A stretch of 64,000 bases of DNA from Taeniopygia guttata (taxonomy: Eukaryota > Chordata > Aves > Passeriformes > Estrildidae): the NCBI RefSeq assembly GCF_048771995.1, contig NC_133024.1, forward strand, positions 87,700,501 to 87,764,500, read 5' to 3'. This document shows, one piece after another, positions 12,560 to 26,000 of this stretch (positions are counted from its first letter, which is position 1; each line of letters opens with the position of its first letter). The position numbers and the translations under genes were made by a program. The notes below the pieces were generated by a model. It worked only from the letters and a program-made list of their open reading frames with translations. It ran no database searches and was not told where the DNA came from.

Positions 12560-13852
12560 ACAGGTCAGTAAGCCTGTATTTATTAGAGCTTTACAGAATT
12601 CAAAGAAATGCTTTCACTTTGCAGTACTTAAGTTTATTTAAAGTTGTCATTTTTTAACCTCTCTTGGGGGAAGCTACATCTTTTAAATCAACTTCTTTAA
12701 AATTGTGAATGTGAATACATGAATGGAGCAATGTGAATACATATGAGGGCAGTTAAGTAAGGGGTTTGTGTTACTTGAAAAATTTTAGTTCATAGAATAT
12801 TTAGTAGAAAGTAAAAAACCCAGTACCCCTGTAGTGCACTTTTGTAGATTTCTTACAATTTTATACCTTCTCTCTCTGGTTTTGATTGCACAAAGTCATC
12901 TATAAGCACTAAAACCTATTTTTGTGGAGTTCCAACCTGCCTAAGTTATGTTAGAGCAAACACTTAGCATATCACCTGTACACTTATCTAGCAGCTACAT
13001 CTTAATCCTCCAAAGAAATGCTAGAACGACAAGATCAATTTATTCACCTGTATGTACAGCATATTTGCATATTAATAAATAAATCAGTATTTAAGTCAGG
13101 GCCTCTTCCCCATATAAAAGTGACTACAGTCTGACCAGACAAACTTTCTTTTTTCTTCCAAGTTCACCTGTGTGATTGAGGTTATTGGTTTCCACTCAGT
13201 ACATTACAGTAACTGCAGAGGAGCAGAAACCTAACAGAGCAATGCTTACATGTAAATTCCATTTAGGAGGTGGATGGGAGGGAGGTACTAAAAAGTGCAT
13301 CAAAAGCCAACATTTTGTAGAGCAAAAAACTGGAAGTTGATAATGTGATCCTGTGGAAGATAATCCAGCCCAAAAGAAGACATGCTGCAGCAAGCTCTAA
13401 AATCGATGCACATCTCTGTCTTCATTGTAAGCTGCACAATGCCAATCTTCTCCCATCACTATTCAAGAATTCCAATTCCAATAAATGCCATCTTCCCCTC
13501 CACAAATTTATCAACACCACAGTCAGTGCAAAGTGACAATTCTTAAAATTCCTGCCTTCACGCCATAACATTCATCCTCACTGTGAAGAAAAGGCTCCTT
13601 TTCTCTTAAGTGTTTACTCCTAGTCACAGAAGAGCCCATATTTGCACCTCTCCATGTGTGGTAGTGAATTTTCTTTTCTATCTACATTCACTAAAAAACA
13701 AAAAGATAAGTAGCAGTATTTTATATTAACTGGAAGTCTTCCCATTACCCAAAAACTAGCTGTCCACCTCGATTTATACTTAAAGTAGCTGCACTTTTTT
13801 CTTTCCAGCCCACTTTCAATGGGGTATAAGTCATGGGGGCTGTGGGAATATT
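12560..13852 (-). other. TGFBRAP1: Predicted TGFBRAP1 3' untranslated region
   Basis: The TGFBRAP1 stop codon is at 13,853-13,855. Reading the minus strand onward, AATAAA signals occur at 13,039-13,044, 12,633-12,638 and 12,579-12,584. The last is followed within about 20 bases by a GT-rich stretch (TGTGTGCATTTGAG), so cleavage near 12,560 is my preferred call. Earlier sites could give shorter isoforms, and a much longer form ending near 8,755 cannot be excluded. Confidence 0.45.
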
Positions 13853-14041
13853 TCAAGTCTGATTGCTGGAGCTGGGAGAGTGATGAGTCACATTAGAATT
13901 GAGATGTCTGTTTGCAGCACAGTGCGTGTGGGCCATACTCCCATTCGGGTATCTTACAAACACAGGCTCGCAGAAAGGATTTTGGCACACCTGACACACC
14001 TTTTTGTCTGAGAGAAGAATCGGGGCTCCTTTTTGTTTAAC
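13853..14041 (-). CDS. TGFBRAP1: TGFBRAP1 coding exon 12 (last), C-terminal zinc-binding motif
   Basis: Encodes residues 802-863 and the TGA stop, after acceptor TTTTAG. It carries CQVCQNPFC, then VRYPNG and HTHC, the Cys/His cluster of the Vps39-2 type C-terminus shared with VPS39, which probably binds zinc. The tail after HTHC is Asn/Ser-rich and poorly conserved, as in other species. Confidence 0.97.
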   Translation of the reverse strand, partial: VKQKGAPILLSDKKVCQVCQNPFCEPVFVRYPNGSMAHTHCAANRHLNSNVTHHSPSSSNQT

Positions 14042-17000
14042 CTAAAAGAGAGGGGGGAAAAATTCCAAATGTGAATCTAGCAAGAAAGGAAGGGAAATGA
14101 TGGAGCATAATTGCAACTATACAAAATGGATAAAACAAAAACAATTTTAAGAATCTGTTGTGAACTTTAAGCAACACTGTCCTAGCTAGGAATAGAAGAA
14201 AGAGTCACAACTGAATTTACCATTAACAAAATCTACTAACCAGCTTCAATTAATACTAAATGCTGGATAATTTTTTAAACAAATTTTGACAGGTGACACT
14301 GTAAAAAAACTTGAATTGGAAATTCTGACACTCCCTCCTAGTGAAAGAAATGCTAACTGACACTTGTTAAAGTTTCTGCTAGAACTTTTTAATCTGCAAA
14401 TCCCAGATTCATTTCATATTCAGCCCAGCAGCTCAACAAAGTTATTCCTATTTCAAGGCTCCTACTTTCCCTTTTGTTTTACAGAGAAAACATACAATTA
14501 ATTTTGAATCTAGTAGTCATGGCAAAAAAAAAACCCTAATAAATGCCAAAGACACTGACAGCTTTTGTACTTCAACTTCTTTTGATTACTGTATATCAAA
14601 GGACTCAACTGTAAAGCTTCCAAGTGCTTTTATTTAAAAGCACTCCTGTAACCTACCTTCTCATGCTTGTAGATTAAGTTTTCAGCTTGTGCTAACCCAA
14701 GTGCCACCTGAGTCATTCTTTCTGTGTGAAGGCTTTGTCTCACTGCTCCAGCCAGGAATGGGGACAGGAGCTGCACTGACCAGCTGTCAGGCACCACCTG
14801 CAAAACCAGACCCGCATCAAATTCCGCAGCGTGGTTATTCAAGAGATCCACAGCAGCCATGACGAGCGCACAGTCGGAAGAGCCTGGAGCTAAATACACT
14901 GACAGCAGCATATGGAAAAGCCTCCGCCTGTACTGCAAGTCTCTGCTCTCTGAGTTCCACATACAGTACTCTTCAGCAGCATGGAAGTCCTTCAACTCAT
15001 GGACAAGGATATGCAAAGCCTTCTCGTGTTCTTCTAGTTTCCCATATAAAATTGCACTTTCCATATGAAGGTCTGTGCCCTGGATTTTGTCTGTTAAATG
15101 AGAAACAAGGCAGTATTTGCTCAGTGAAGAAGACAGCTGCTCCCTCTCCCAGCCAGTGCAACTATAGAGAAGGCAGATGCTTGTAAATACAGGAATGCTC
15201 AGATGTATGGAAAAATCATCTCTAACAAAAAAGCACCACAAAATACAGGACAAAAAAATGACTAAATAATAGATGATCAACCACTGTCACTGACACCTTT
15301 TAAATTCTAGCAGATACTCCTACCATGTACAAAAACCTGTTAAGATGAAGCTGCAATATTTTTAACCTCTACTTTCCCCAATGTTATAGGAGATCACAGA
15401 ATAAACTCCATAAAAGACAATAAAAATCCAATAGTACCTACCATTAAGAAAAGGACACTACAAACCCTTAATCCAGTTTAAGTGTCGGCAATAGGCAGGT
15501 AGAATGGCAAGTTCATCTGGCATTTCAAAATAAAGTAGAAAATAATCTAATTACTGTAAAGGTGATAAAGATTTGGCATAGGCCTATGTAAAATGCATGG
15601 AAATACAATGTTCTTCACCAAAATGTTTTGGTTAACAGGGTAGCTTGCACTAATTTCACTTTCATGCAACATAAGAATTGTCATGTAAGAAATCCTTTGT
15701 TTTGGAGAACATGGATTTCAAGAGAATAATCAATTTTGTAACTCTTGCCTGGAAAAATGTGTTTGATAATTGACTAAAATATGAACAGGAACAAGTGTTT
15801 CAATGACTGTGCTCTACGTGTACAGTATCCATCCCATAACATTTTGCTGCCTGAAAAGGGAAGGAAACATTAAACTTTGGTAAATTATTTTAGGTGATAC
15901 TCAGCAATTTTTATTTCCACTTACACTGGATTTTTTCCCACTGAATTTCAAAAAATAATTCCACATCTTTCAGTTCAATAACGAGTCACTTCCCTTTCAT
16001 CCACTATTCTATCATTCTTCAGCCATAATCCTCCATACCAGAGAAGATTTAAACACTTGGCTTGCTTAATTGCACTGTATGTTTGCATTCCAGTGGATGA
16101 AACATTAAAAATTAACCATTATCAGAACTGAATAAGGAAAACATTTAGCTCAACTGTTGCTTGCCTAATACCAACAGTAACATGTATGTTGCACTTTTCA
16201 CTTTAAAAGATGCTATTTTTATTTAACATGAACCCCAGAGTGAGTTTCAGGGTTATGGCTAACAAGTCCTTGGCAATTATATTCCTCAAAGTTTCACTTC
16301 TGTTCACTAGAAGCAGGCTGCTTAAAAAATAAAGTTGCAGGTCTTTCACTTGCATAAGGTTGTCATGTCATGTCATGCACAAGTTGCATGCTCATCATTA
16401 AATAGAAGGTGACTATTATGAAAATTGTATGCAGGTATTTGTTCTGGCTAATTGGTATTTTGTCTCTGGTGCAGTGGCAAACATGCCATTGGAGCTACGG
16501 AGACCAAGGACAACACCAACACATATGCCTTCTAAATTAACCTGTGTTTGTTAGAAAAACAGCCTAACAAACAAACAGAAACCTTAGATCTTTTAGTTTT
16601 CTATCCTTGAGAGGACTATGATTTTGTTTCCAGCTGGAAATCACATACAGCATTTATAACAGACAACATGCGACCTACCTAAAATAAAGTGAATTCTATA
16701 AAGATCAGATTTCTGAAGCAGACTGCGAAGTTTCAACAGCAGTTCAGTCGTTTCTGTACAATTATCTGTGGTCACAGATTTTAGCTGAAGTATTGCCTCC
16801 AAGTACAAGACAGCTAGATGAGTATGGTACTTTTCTTTCTACAGATGAATAGAACAATGTTAGCTCAGTTTACAAATCTCTTGGCCCCAACAATAACAGT
16901 GGTGAATATTTACCTAATTACATAGAAATGTAATTATGTAATTTGAATTAATCACAAAGATTTTGTCCATACAGATAGATAATTTAATTCAGAGAAGCCT

Positions 17001-20000
17001 CACAAACTACATTGTAAATACAGGATCCTCATATTCAGATATGTTCTTTGACCTTTTCTATTTCTGCAATAAAATCTGAGAAAGCCACCAGAGGTAGAAA
17101 AGCACCCTGAAGGCACAGCGCTTTTTTTGTTATCCACAAATAATGAAAGCTTATGAAAATAGGTTGATGATTTGACTGTTTTAAACATTCTCATTAAATC
17201 ATTCACAATAACCTAGTAATTTTTAAATACCAAACTGATTTATAACCCTTTTACTAGCAGGTAGATTTAACTGTAAAATATTTTCAGAAATATTTAACAA
17301 GGTACTGTGTTTAACTCAAAATGTTTGTTTGAAAAAATCTATGACATCAGAGACAAGTACTTTCATCAGTCATGGTGTAACACAACTGCAACACCAATAA
17401 GGGAAAAACACTGAACTGATGTGCATTTGAAGAATGTGAATTAGTGCACTGACCATCAGCTCTGCAGAGTTCTTTCAATATTCATTTCCTTGCTTTATTT
17501 CTGGGTTAAAGAACTTCTGTGCTTAAAATGTTTCATATCCAAATACAACATTTGGCTGCTTTTGCATTGAGCAAAAACCCCCAAAAGTGTAATAACCTGT
17601 CACTTAGGACTTGTGAATGAATCTTTTGGGCATTCAGCATCAAGAGTGGTTTGGAATTCTAGTGAGGGGTGCATGATTTGATTATTACTTGTTCAAATCT
17701 ATCTAGAAAGAATAAAACATTCTTACTTGTAAAACACTGAATCAGCAATTTTAATGTATTGCTGCCACAGTGCAATAGGATCAGCCGTTGCTCAACCTGT
17801 TGTTGATCATTTTCTATGATCTTACCAGAAGAAGATTTGAGCCTCATCAGTGAAATAGAAAAGTATGCAATAACCGGATGTAAAAAAAAAACCTCTTAAG
17901 TCTGAAGGGACATAAGCAACTGTTTTGCTATCAAAATCACTGAAAAATTCAAAATAATGAAAGTATCCACTCCTCATCTTTTACTTTAATCTTAAAACCA
18001 CTCCTGCTCTGCTCTGAGTACACTTGAAAGACTTTTCATTACGCCTATGCCATCCAGACATTGCCCATTTTCAGCCCTGCTGATCATAATCTGCATTCTG
18101 AATCCCAACCCTACTTTTAGCATTCTCACAGAACTCACCTGTATTTTTCTTTCCAGTACTAGATGTTCTAGGTATTTGACACGTGCTTTAGGATATTTGT
18201 TAAGGCAACTGATAATATCATCTGGATTAATGTTGTTTTTCTCCTGTTCTTCCAAAGGCCTTTTAGTGAAAATCTGTACACCAACCTAGAAAGAGTTTAT
18301 TGCATTTAGAAACTCAGTGGCAACTATTTTATTAAATAAATATCTAAAATGAAAAAGGAATAGCACTACTGTTAATACATTATTCAGGAAAAAAAAAAAA
18401 AAAAACACAAAATCCTGCTCAACACCACAGGATTACAATACCCTGTGCTTATCTTGATCTCACTCACTCCCACCTGCACTACCTCAATTTGTAGTGTATA
18501 TATTGTCCAACCTATAAGCCTTGGCTTGGGCACTACTTCCACAAGAAATATTGAATGGAGTTGCACAACAGAACAAGAAACTTCAGCCTTTTCAGCAGGA
18601 AAGCTCAAATTAGAGACCAGAATGTTCTCAGCCTTTTCACATGTGATGATATAGACAGAGCAAGAGACTTCTGTAATTACCAAACCAAAAGCTTAGAAAT
18701 CTGCCACTGCACAAAATAGCTATGCTTAAATTAATATAAATCTGGCAGTGAAAAATTCCAACAGCACAGACTGTCTGATCAGCATCAAACATCACAGAAT
18801 TTGTTTTTTTTTTTTTTTTTTTTAATTTTGGCAGATTAGGTTAATTCTTCTAGCAATGAAATTTTGTCTTACATGGAGGTTATTTATTCCATGTCTTGGT
18901 GTACAGACACCACCCATCCTCTTTAAAATAAGAAGCAGCAGCAACAGCTAACCTGCCATGTGATTTATTTATTTTAAGATTTGAAAATTATCTTATTCAA
19001 TATGAAGAAAATAGAAGACATGCTGTATTTTTCATGCCCTAAACTTTGTTTTCAGAATAAAAAGAGGCAATTATCACTAGCACTTGCTAATAGAGGGACT
19101 TGGATGAATTAAAAAACCTCCAAGTTTTCTTCTGCTGATCACTATTTAACTGGCATTAAATATTCTGCAAAAGGTCCAATCAGTTATCAAGAAAAACCAA
19201 CATTAAGGAAAACCCAAACACCACTGCATGGAAATACTGATATTCTGTTGAAAGTGTATCAACCACAAACCTCTTCATTTTTTTGTAAAATCCATTCAGA
19301 GTACTTCCATACTAGCTCTTGATCTGAGCAGAATGTAAGGAAGTCTACTATGTAGTCATAGAGATCTGAACGTGTAGAATCTTGAATGTCTCCATCAACT
19401 ATTTTCACCCATAACTGCAATAAAAACACACAGATGAAAGTGCTTAAAACATGTACTAGCTCTTCCAGCTCAAAATTTATGTCAGCTACTAAAAGACTTA
19501 GTCCAAGGCACGTGGAATTAGAAAGAGTTGACAAGAACACCAATTGCAAGGAACATTGCTGGTCACTCACTTTTGCCATCACACCCTTCTCTTGCATCTG
19601 CCATATTCACCCAGTTCAGACCCCATATCATGTGGGCTCTCATTCTGAGAGTGACTAAAGGAGGTACACTAATCACAAAGAAAGCTTTTATGAAAAGTCC
19701 TTTTCTCCAATGCATGGTATACTTCTCATGTGTTCTGTGTGCAAGATTAAAAGCAAATTATACAAGCAAATTAGAAGAAAAACTGTTTTCCTGCTTTTCT
19801 TTCATTTTGACTGAAGAACTACAAGTACCATGTGATATTATTTTTATATACATTATAATTGGAATCAAAATGTGCTACACCTAGCAGACCAGTTTAGCAA
19901 TAAACCTTGTTTTTTGCAGCATCAAAATTCTTCCAAGATTTCTTGCACATGACAAATGTGTTTTTGTTGCCCTTACCTGTTTTCTTCTCAGGCCATGATT

Positions 20001-23000
20001 ACTATTTAACTGACCTGATAATGTGCTCAAAAAGCTGCAGAATGAGGCAAACTTATGATACTGGATATTTAGTCTGCAGTGTCCAGGCCACTGCTAGTAT
20101 TACTGACATGAGATGGAAGGTCCCCAAAGGGATTACTAACCCATCTGAAACCCACAGATCTTGCAGAATGTGTTCACTCTTCATCACTGGGTAAGCAAAC
20201 AAACTCTCAGCTGCTGTCAGTGTCTGCCATGAGAATACAATGCTGTTTTCCTGTGTGTATACAGATCAATCAGCACTGGGCATGCTCCTTGAGTCCCATA
20301 AATATCTTTAAAAGTGATTGCTTGATTATTTTAGCACTTTTGTCCATCTTGTAGGAGTATAAACATATGTTCTGGTATGTACAGTTTTGCTTTAAAAGGA
20401 TCATACAAGCATCTAAATAGCTGTCAACTTCAATAAGCTCCTCAGACTTTTCACATCTAGCATATTAATTTACTCAAGGAAGTCTTAGCATAAGTTTCAA
20501 GTTTATAAGAAACACACACATACATAAACACACACATATCACAACTTTTCAAACAGATAAATTAAGACCTCAGATTTTTATCTCAGAGCTAAAATGGTAT
20601 TTTGGAATGGTTTTCAGGCGACACTAAAAGTTTTATTCTAACCTGAAGTGCTGCAGCATCCTGACCGTTGTAGTGATACAGGAGACCAAGTGCAAAATAC
20701 CTGTAAAGAAAGAGAAGATAATATTAAAATTGCTAGAACCTTCCCACTAATTTCATTATAGACTGATTAGCACAGAGTACAATAATGGCTTACAATGACA
20801 TGTACATGGCCAAGTCTACACTTCAACAAGTCTCTGAAATCTGTTTTTAAGAATCAAAGGAGAGAAGTTCTGCCCTGAAAATGTCTCCATCACTCCAGTC
20901 CCCAAGACAGTTTGTAGTTACCAGATCCAACTTACACCAAGTATGTGGCCAATTAGAGGTGTTTCCCATGCTGTTCTGTTAATTTGTCTATTTCATGTAC
21001 AGACATTACACACACCTCCAAGAACTATTCCTCCAATAGCTCATCAGCTGTTGTTAAATAATATTTTATTATATATTTATTTTAAACTCTGTTTTACTAT
21101 CAGAAACTTTTTTCTTTACTATGGCATGGTGTCAGGTCAGGCAAAGAAGAGCTTTGTACAATGCAATTTCAGAGTGTTTTTGTGTAGTCTAAGAAAAATA
21201 CAGCCAAGTTCTGTAATGGCTGTCCTCATGGAACAATGTTCTAGCATTCATTCAATTCACACTTGCAAAAGTATGCCATGCAAACCACACTTACCAAAGG
21301 TTTTAACAAAGCATGTTTTGTTAAATACATGAAATCACCCCAAATATAACCACGATTAGAGAGTCTTCCTCACCACTATAGTTGCTACTACTGCACCAAA
21401 CAGTTTAAAGCTAAAGAAATGAAAACAAAAATAGACATACTACCTAAGGCTGGAGTTTGTATTTTACACATTTACTATCTAATGTTTCCTGCTTAATGAT
21501 TAATTCTCTGCCTGCTGGCTTTTTTGGTTTCAAGTCATTTACAGTCATCTTAAGGAACCTCTTTTTGGTCAATCAGCGGAATATAGAAAGCTTGCAATGC
21601 AGAAGTAAGAGTTCTTTCCCTGAACAAGCAACTACAATTTTAAAGCCACTAACTGGCTAACAGCTTTTACCTAAGGTAGCGCATGCTTTAAGGCAGCTTT
21701 TCATTCTGTCTGTGTACAACTGCTGCTGCCATTCCACTCTCCCATTATCTCAGGGGCAAACATTTAGTTTTCTTCTCCCAAACTTGTACCAGTTCTTTCT
21801 TTTTGTGTTGGATACAGAAACTTTCATGTAGAATTCTGCATTTACCAGGATAAGAGAATGAATTTACTTTACCTTAGACTATCAAGCAATAGCTTTTCAC
21901 CAACATTTTTAAATATTAACAATGTTAATTCAGACTGAGTTGTCTTTTGGACAAGTGTGAGCACAGGAACTAAAAGTACTCAAACACATTGTTTGATAAA
22001 CCAAGGGCATCTAAAGCAATTCTCCCTTTGGTCTACAAGGTGCAATAATAAAATAATCCACTTACTTTTTGTGTTTTTCCAGCCAGGCAGCGCTATCTGT
22101 TAAAAGACAGAAGTTCTCTGAAACTAGGAGATCCAGCAGGCTTTCATGATTTGCCTCTGCATACAGTTTGAGTAAAGCTGTGTCGATATCCTCCTTGTAG
22201 CCATTTGCAACCTCAGTGCTGCGGACTTCATTCAAGTAACTCATGAGGAATCGTTTGCACTTTGTCATCTTCTCCTGGTCCCCTTGTGTCAGCTGGTTCA
22301 GGTCCGCGTACTCGTGCAGAGGAGGATGAGACCGGATAAATGAAGAGGAAGTAGGCAACAGGAAGGGGTACAGAGAGATCAGCTCCCGGACATCAAGCTG
22401 GCCGCTTCTGCAATTACAGTGTCAAACTAGATGAAGCAAAAAGAAAGAAAAAGTATACGTAGGCACAAAAAAAAAAGTGTGCTCACATATGCTTAGACTC
22501 AGGACACTAACATGTAGGCAGTTTCTGGAGTATTTTTTACTACATCTTTATTTATCATTCTTCTTCCTCCTCTAGACATTGAAAGCTCTGAGAATTCATA
22601 GACTGGCCAGCCTTTTACTTTTGAGCTTCTACAGCTGTTCTCTGGCATATACAAAAATCAGTTGAATAGTCCTACAGCAGTCTTAGGACTGACCTAGACT
22701 TCATCCATACATTATGGGAGCTAGCCTTCTGATGGCAGCAAAAATAAATTAAAAAAAAAGCAAAAGTGAACCCCTTCAGCCAAGCCACACTGTGTCAGTG
22801 TAATTCCGGAGCAAACAGCAACTTCCTGTACAAAACTGAAGCTTTCAGAACATGTGTATGCACGATGAAAACATTTTTCCCAGGCCTGAAAAGCACCAGA
22901 TTCCTCTTGGAATCTGGCTCTCTTGGCTCTCTTCTTACAGAGGTTCTTAAGCAAACCACGGATATTGATTATGCATCCATTTAACCAGTAAGTCTGTTGT

Positions 23001-26000
23001 ACAGGCAGAGGCCTTGGGTGTACATTTATGGAGGCTCCTCTGGAGTGGCTTTTCCACTTCAGGTGTGAAGGACACCCTATACCCTTACTCAGCAGCAAGT
23101 TGTAACATGGATATGCCATAAAAACCATTTTTCTTTCAGCCTAGATTGAAATTCCTCAAGCTTTCAAAGAACATATGTTGTGACAGAAGAATTTTTTTTT
23201 CCACACATAGCAAACAATCCCTAATTTTCACAGCTAGAGTCAACCCTCTTTACAGGCCTCACTTTAGAAGAACAGCAAGACATCCGGATATTTTTATATT
23301 TTATTTCACTGTCAAAGTTTTTATTCAGAATTCACATTTAAAAATTAACATTACTGAAGCACAGAAAATACTGTTGCTGAAAAAAACCCCAAAAAAATCA
23401 AAATGAACTTGACATTTCTCTAAAAGAAGTCCTGTTTAGTTATTTTGTTGCAAATAGAACTTTTAAAAAATAATTCTTATCTACCTGGTGATCAGCAAAC
23501 TCAAAGACTTTCTCTTCACAACTTTGATTGGAATGAATTCCAAAAAGAAACAAATGATAAGACAGAATTAGAAAACCAGCAGATTTATACAGGCAATAAA
23601 GTATGAAAGATTATCATAAACAGGCTCATCCTTTCACTACAGGCATGCCCTGCACTGTTCACTTCTTGCCAGAGACACAATTCCAAAACCATCCAGGAAA
23701 TATGAACTAGCAGGAGTCATCACCACGACAATCCCCATTTAGAGCTTTGCTTTCAAGTTAATACAGTCCCTTGGCTACAAAAATCTATACCAGAAGAAAG
23801 AAATTCTGGGAGAAAGAAGCAACAGTAATTTTAAAAGCAGCATCCTCTCTTCTAGAACCTAGTGACTGCAAAGCACAGGAGTAGCAACACAGACAATAGA
23901 GAAGAGCCACATACAAAATTGGGAAGCCTTCCCCTGAAGAGAGGTTTGAACAGCAGGTTTTCACAATTTGTACAGAGAATTCCTACTGCCTAAAACCCAC
24001 CTCCACACTAGAAAGACCCACCTCTAATAGAGGGTAAGGCATTCGGGTCTACTTCACAGATTTCTGCAGTTGAAATTTCCTTTAATCCTTCTTTCGGGAT
24101 TTGGCTTTGAAATTCTTAGATCTACATTGTGATAAGAGGCAGAATAACCTAGAAGTAGCAAGTTCTGTCAGTTGCATGACCTGATGGTTCCAAGAACATT
24201 TGAGTTTTCAGTATGAACTTATCACAGTAACCCAACCGCAGTTTTAGCTACTGCAACTACTCTGAAAGTTCAAGTCCTGAGATAAAATATATTATATGAG
24301 ATGCATTACACCAGAAAATTAATCCTATTTGGAGATTTTTTTCCCCCTCCAATCCAAACAAATTTTCCCTGATTTGTTTTAGAATGAAAGCCAACCCATA
24401 ATTTGAATAATATCCACAGGCTGCTTAAAATTTGTGCAAAAAAAGGAGTCTTAATAAATCTGGAGAAATTAAAATATGAACATCGAATCCCTTGCTACCT
24501 ATGCTGTCAAGTATTTGGAGATGGCCCTAAGCTTGAGTTGGAGACTGTGACCATTGAAATAGATGATGTTAAAAAATGCTATATTTAATATGCCACTTTT
24601 AATAAGTTGCAAAACATTTTTCAACTTCTACAGTAGCTTCTGAGTCCTTTCATCTTAACACCCAAGTTTTCCTAGATAAGGAAGTAGTCAGCTACTTTAC
24701 CTCTGACTTCACAGATTCTGGCCTCAATGATGATCTGTTTCCAAAAGGAAAATCCACTTCAAACTTTGGCTAGCCCAGAGCCTGGGCTGTGACTCACCTG
24801 TGGTTCTCCCAGCAGGTATGACTCAAATTCAGCTGAACAGTTTTGTTCTCCCCACAGCAGTGGTAAGCAGCAATCATGCAGCCTCCTTAAAAGCACTATA
24901 TCATCCATGAGCTTCTTCAGAAAAATACCAAATACTAAACAGTGACCCCACTTCACAAATGGCTAACATTCCGCTCAAGGCTTATGGCTTCTGGAATTTG
25001 TGGATGTCTAGTGGATCTTGCCATCATATCTGGATAAAACTCTTTTAGAGCAGCTACAAAGCATCTCATCCCTTTTGAAAAACATGCCTGGACCTTTAGC
25101 TTCTGGCATCTCAAGCTCAGCAAAATACAGATAGGAACTTAGCACACAGTAGAAAACAAACTCTTGACACATCAGTGTTGTGAGGCAACTTCCCTTTGAG
25201 CAATTCTGCATTAATTCTCTTTGGGCTTCAAATATATAAACCATGCAACAGGCAGAATCTACAAGTTTAAGGAAACTTAGATCTAAATTCAGACCCTTGT
25301 ATCTACAGGTAACAGAGATGCCAAAGAAACCTATAGTGTTTACTGTTTTGCCTAAATCCCACTGGCTGTATTGGAAGCTCATATTCTTAAATCACATTTA
25401 AGATGCAAAACCTACATAATTCCTATTTTTTATTTCTCCAAGTACGAGCAATTTTTTTCAGCATAAGAGAGACTCATACCTAAATTCTCTCTATCAGCTT
25501 TCCAAGGTGAGAAATACTGTGTAAAGAGTTAACACTTTTATTTGTTAAAAAGAACAAAGTTTAGAAAAGTTCCAGTATCCAGTGGGTCAGAAGGCAAGTC
25601 ATATCTAACCAGTAAACATTGAAGAGAACTGGTTTCCCTATGACATCTGCCAAACTTCTCAGTAAGGCATGGAAAATTCAGTAAATGACCTCCTAAAAAG
25701 TACTGTTTGGTATAACCCTGATGATAGCAATGAGAAATAGCATAACTATAAATCACAACTATGTAACACAATCACAATTCTGTTATTGCTTATAACAGAA
25801 TTTGTCAGACCAAAGAAGCCCTACTGTTACTTCTCACTCAGTTTCAAGGCTAATGAATCTAGCTGAAGAAAATTATCCTGCTTATGTTGAACTATTTGAG
25901 TTTCAATACAGCTACCACATTATTCCTTTTTGTCAGCCTAATTCAGTATTCAGAAGCACCAGCATTAGCCAGGAGGAACTTGGCAAATTATTTCTCTTAA

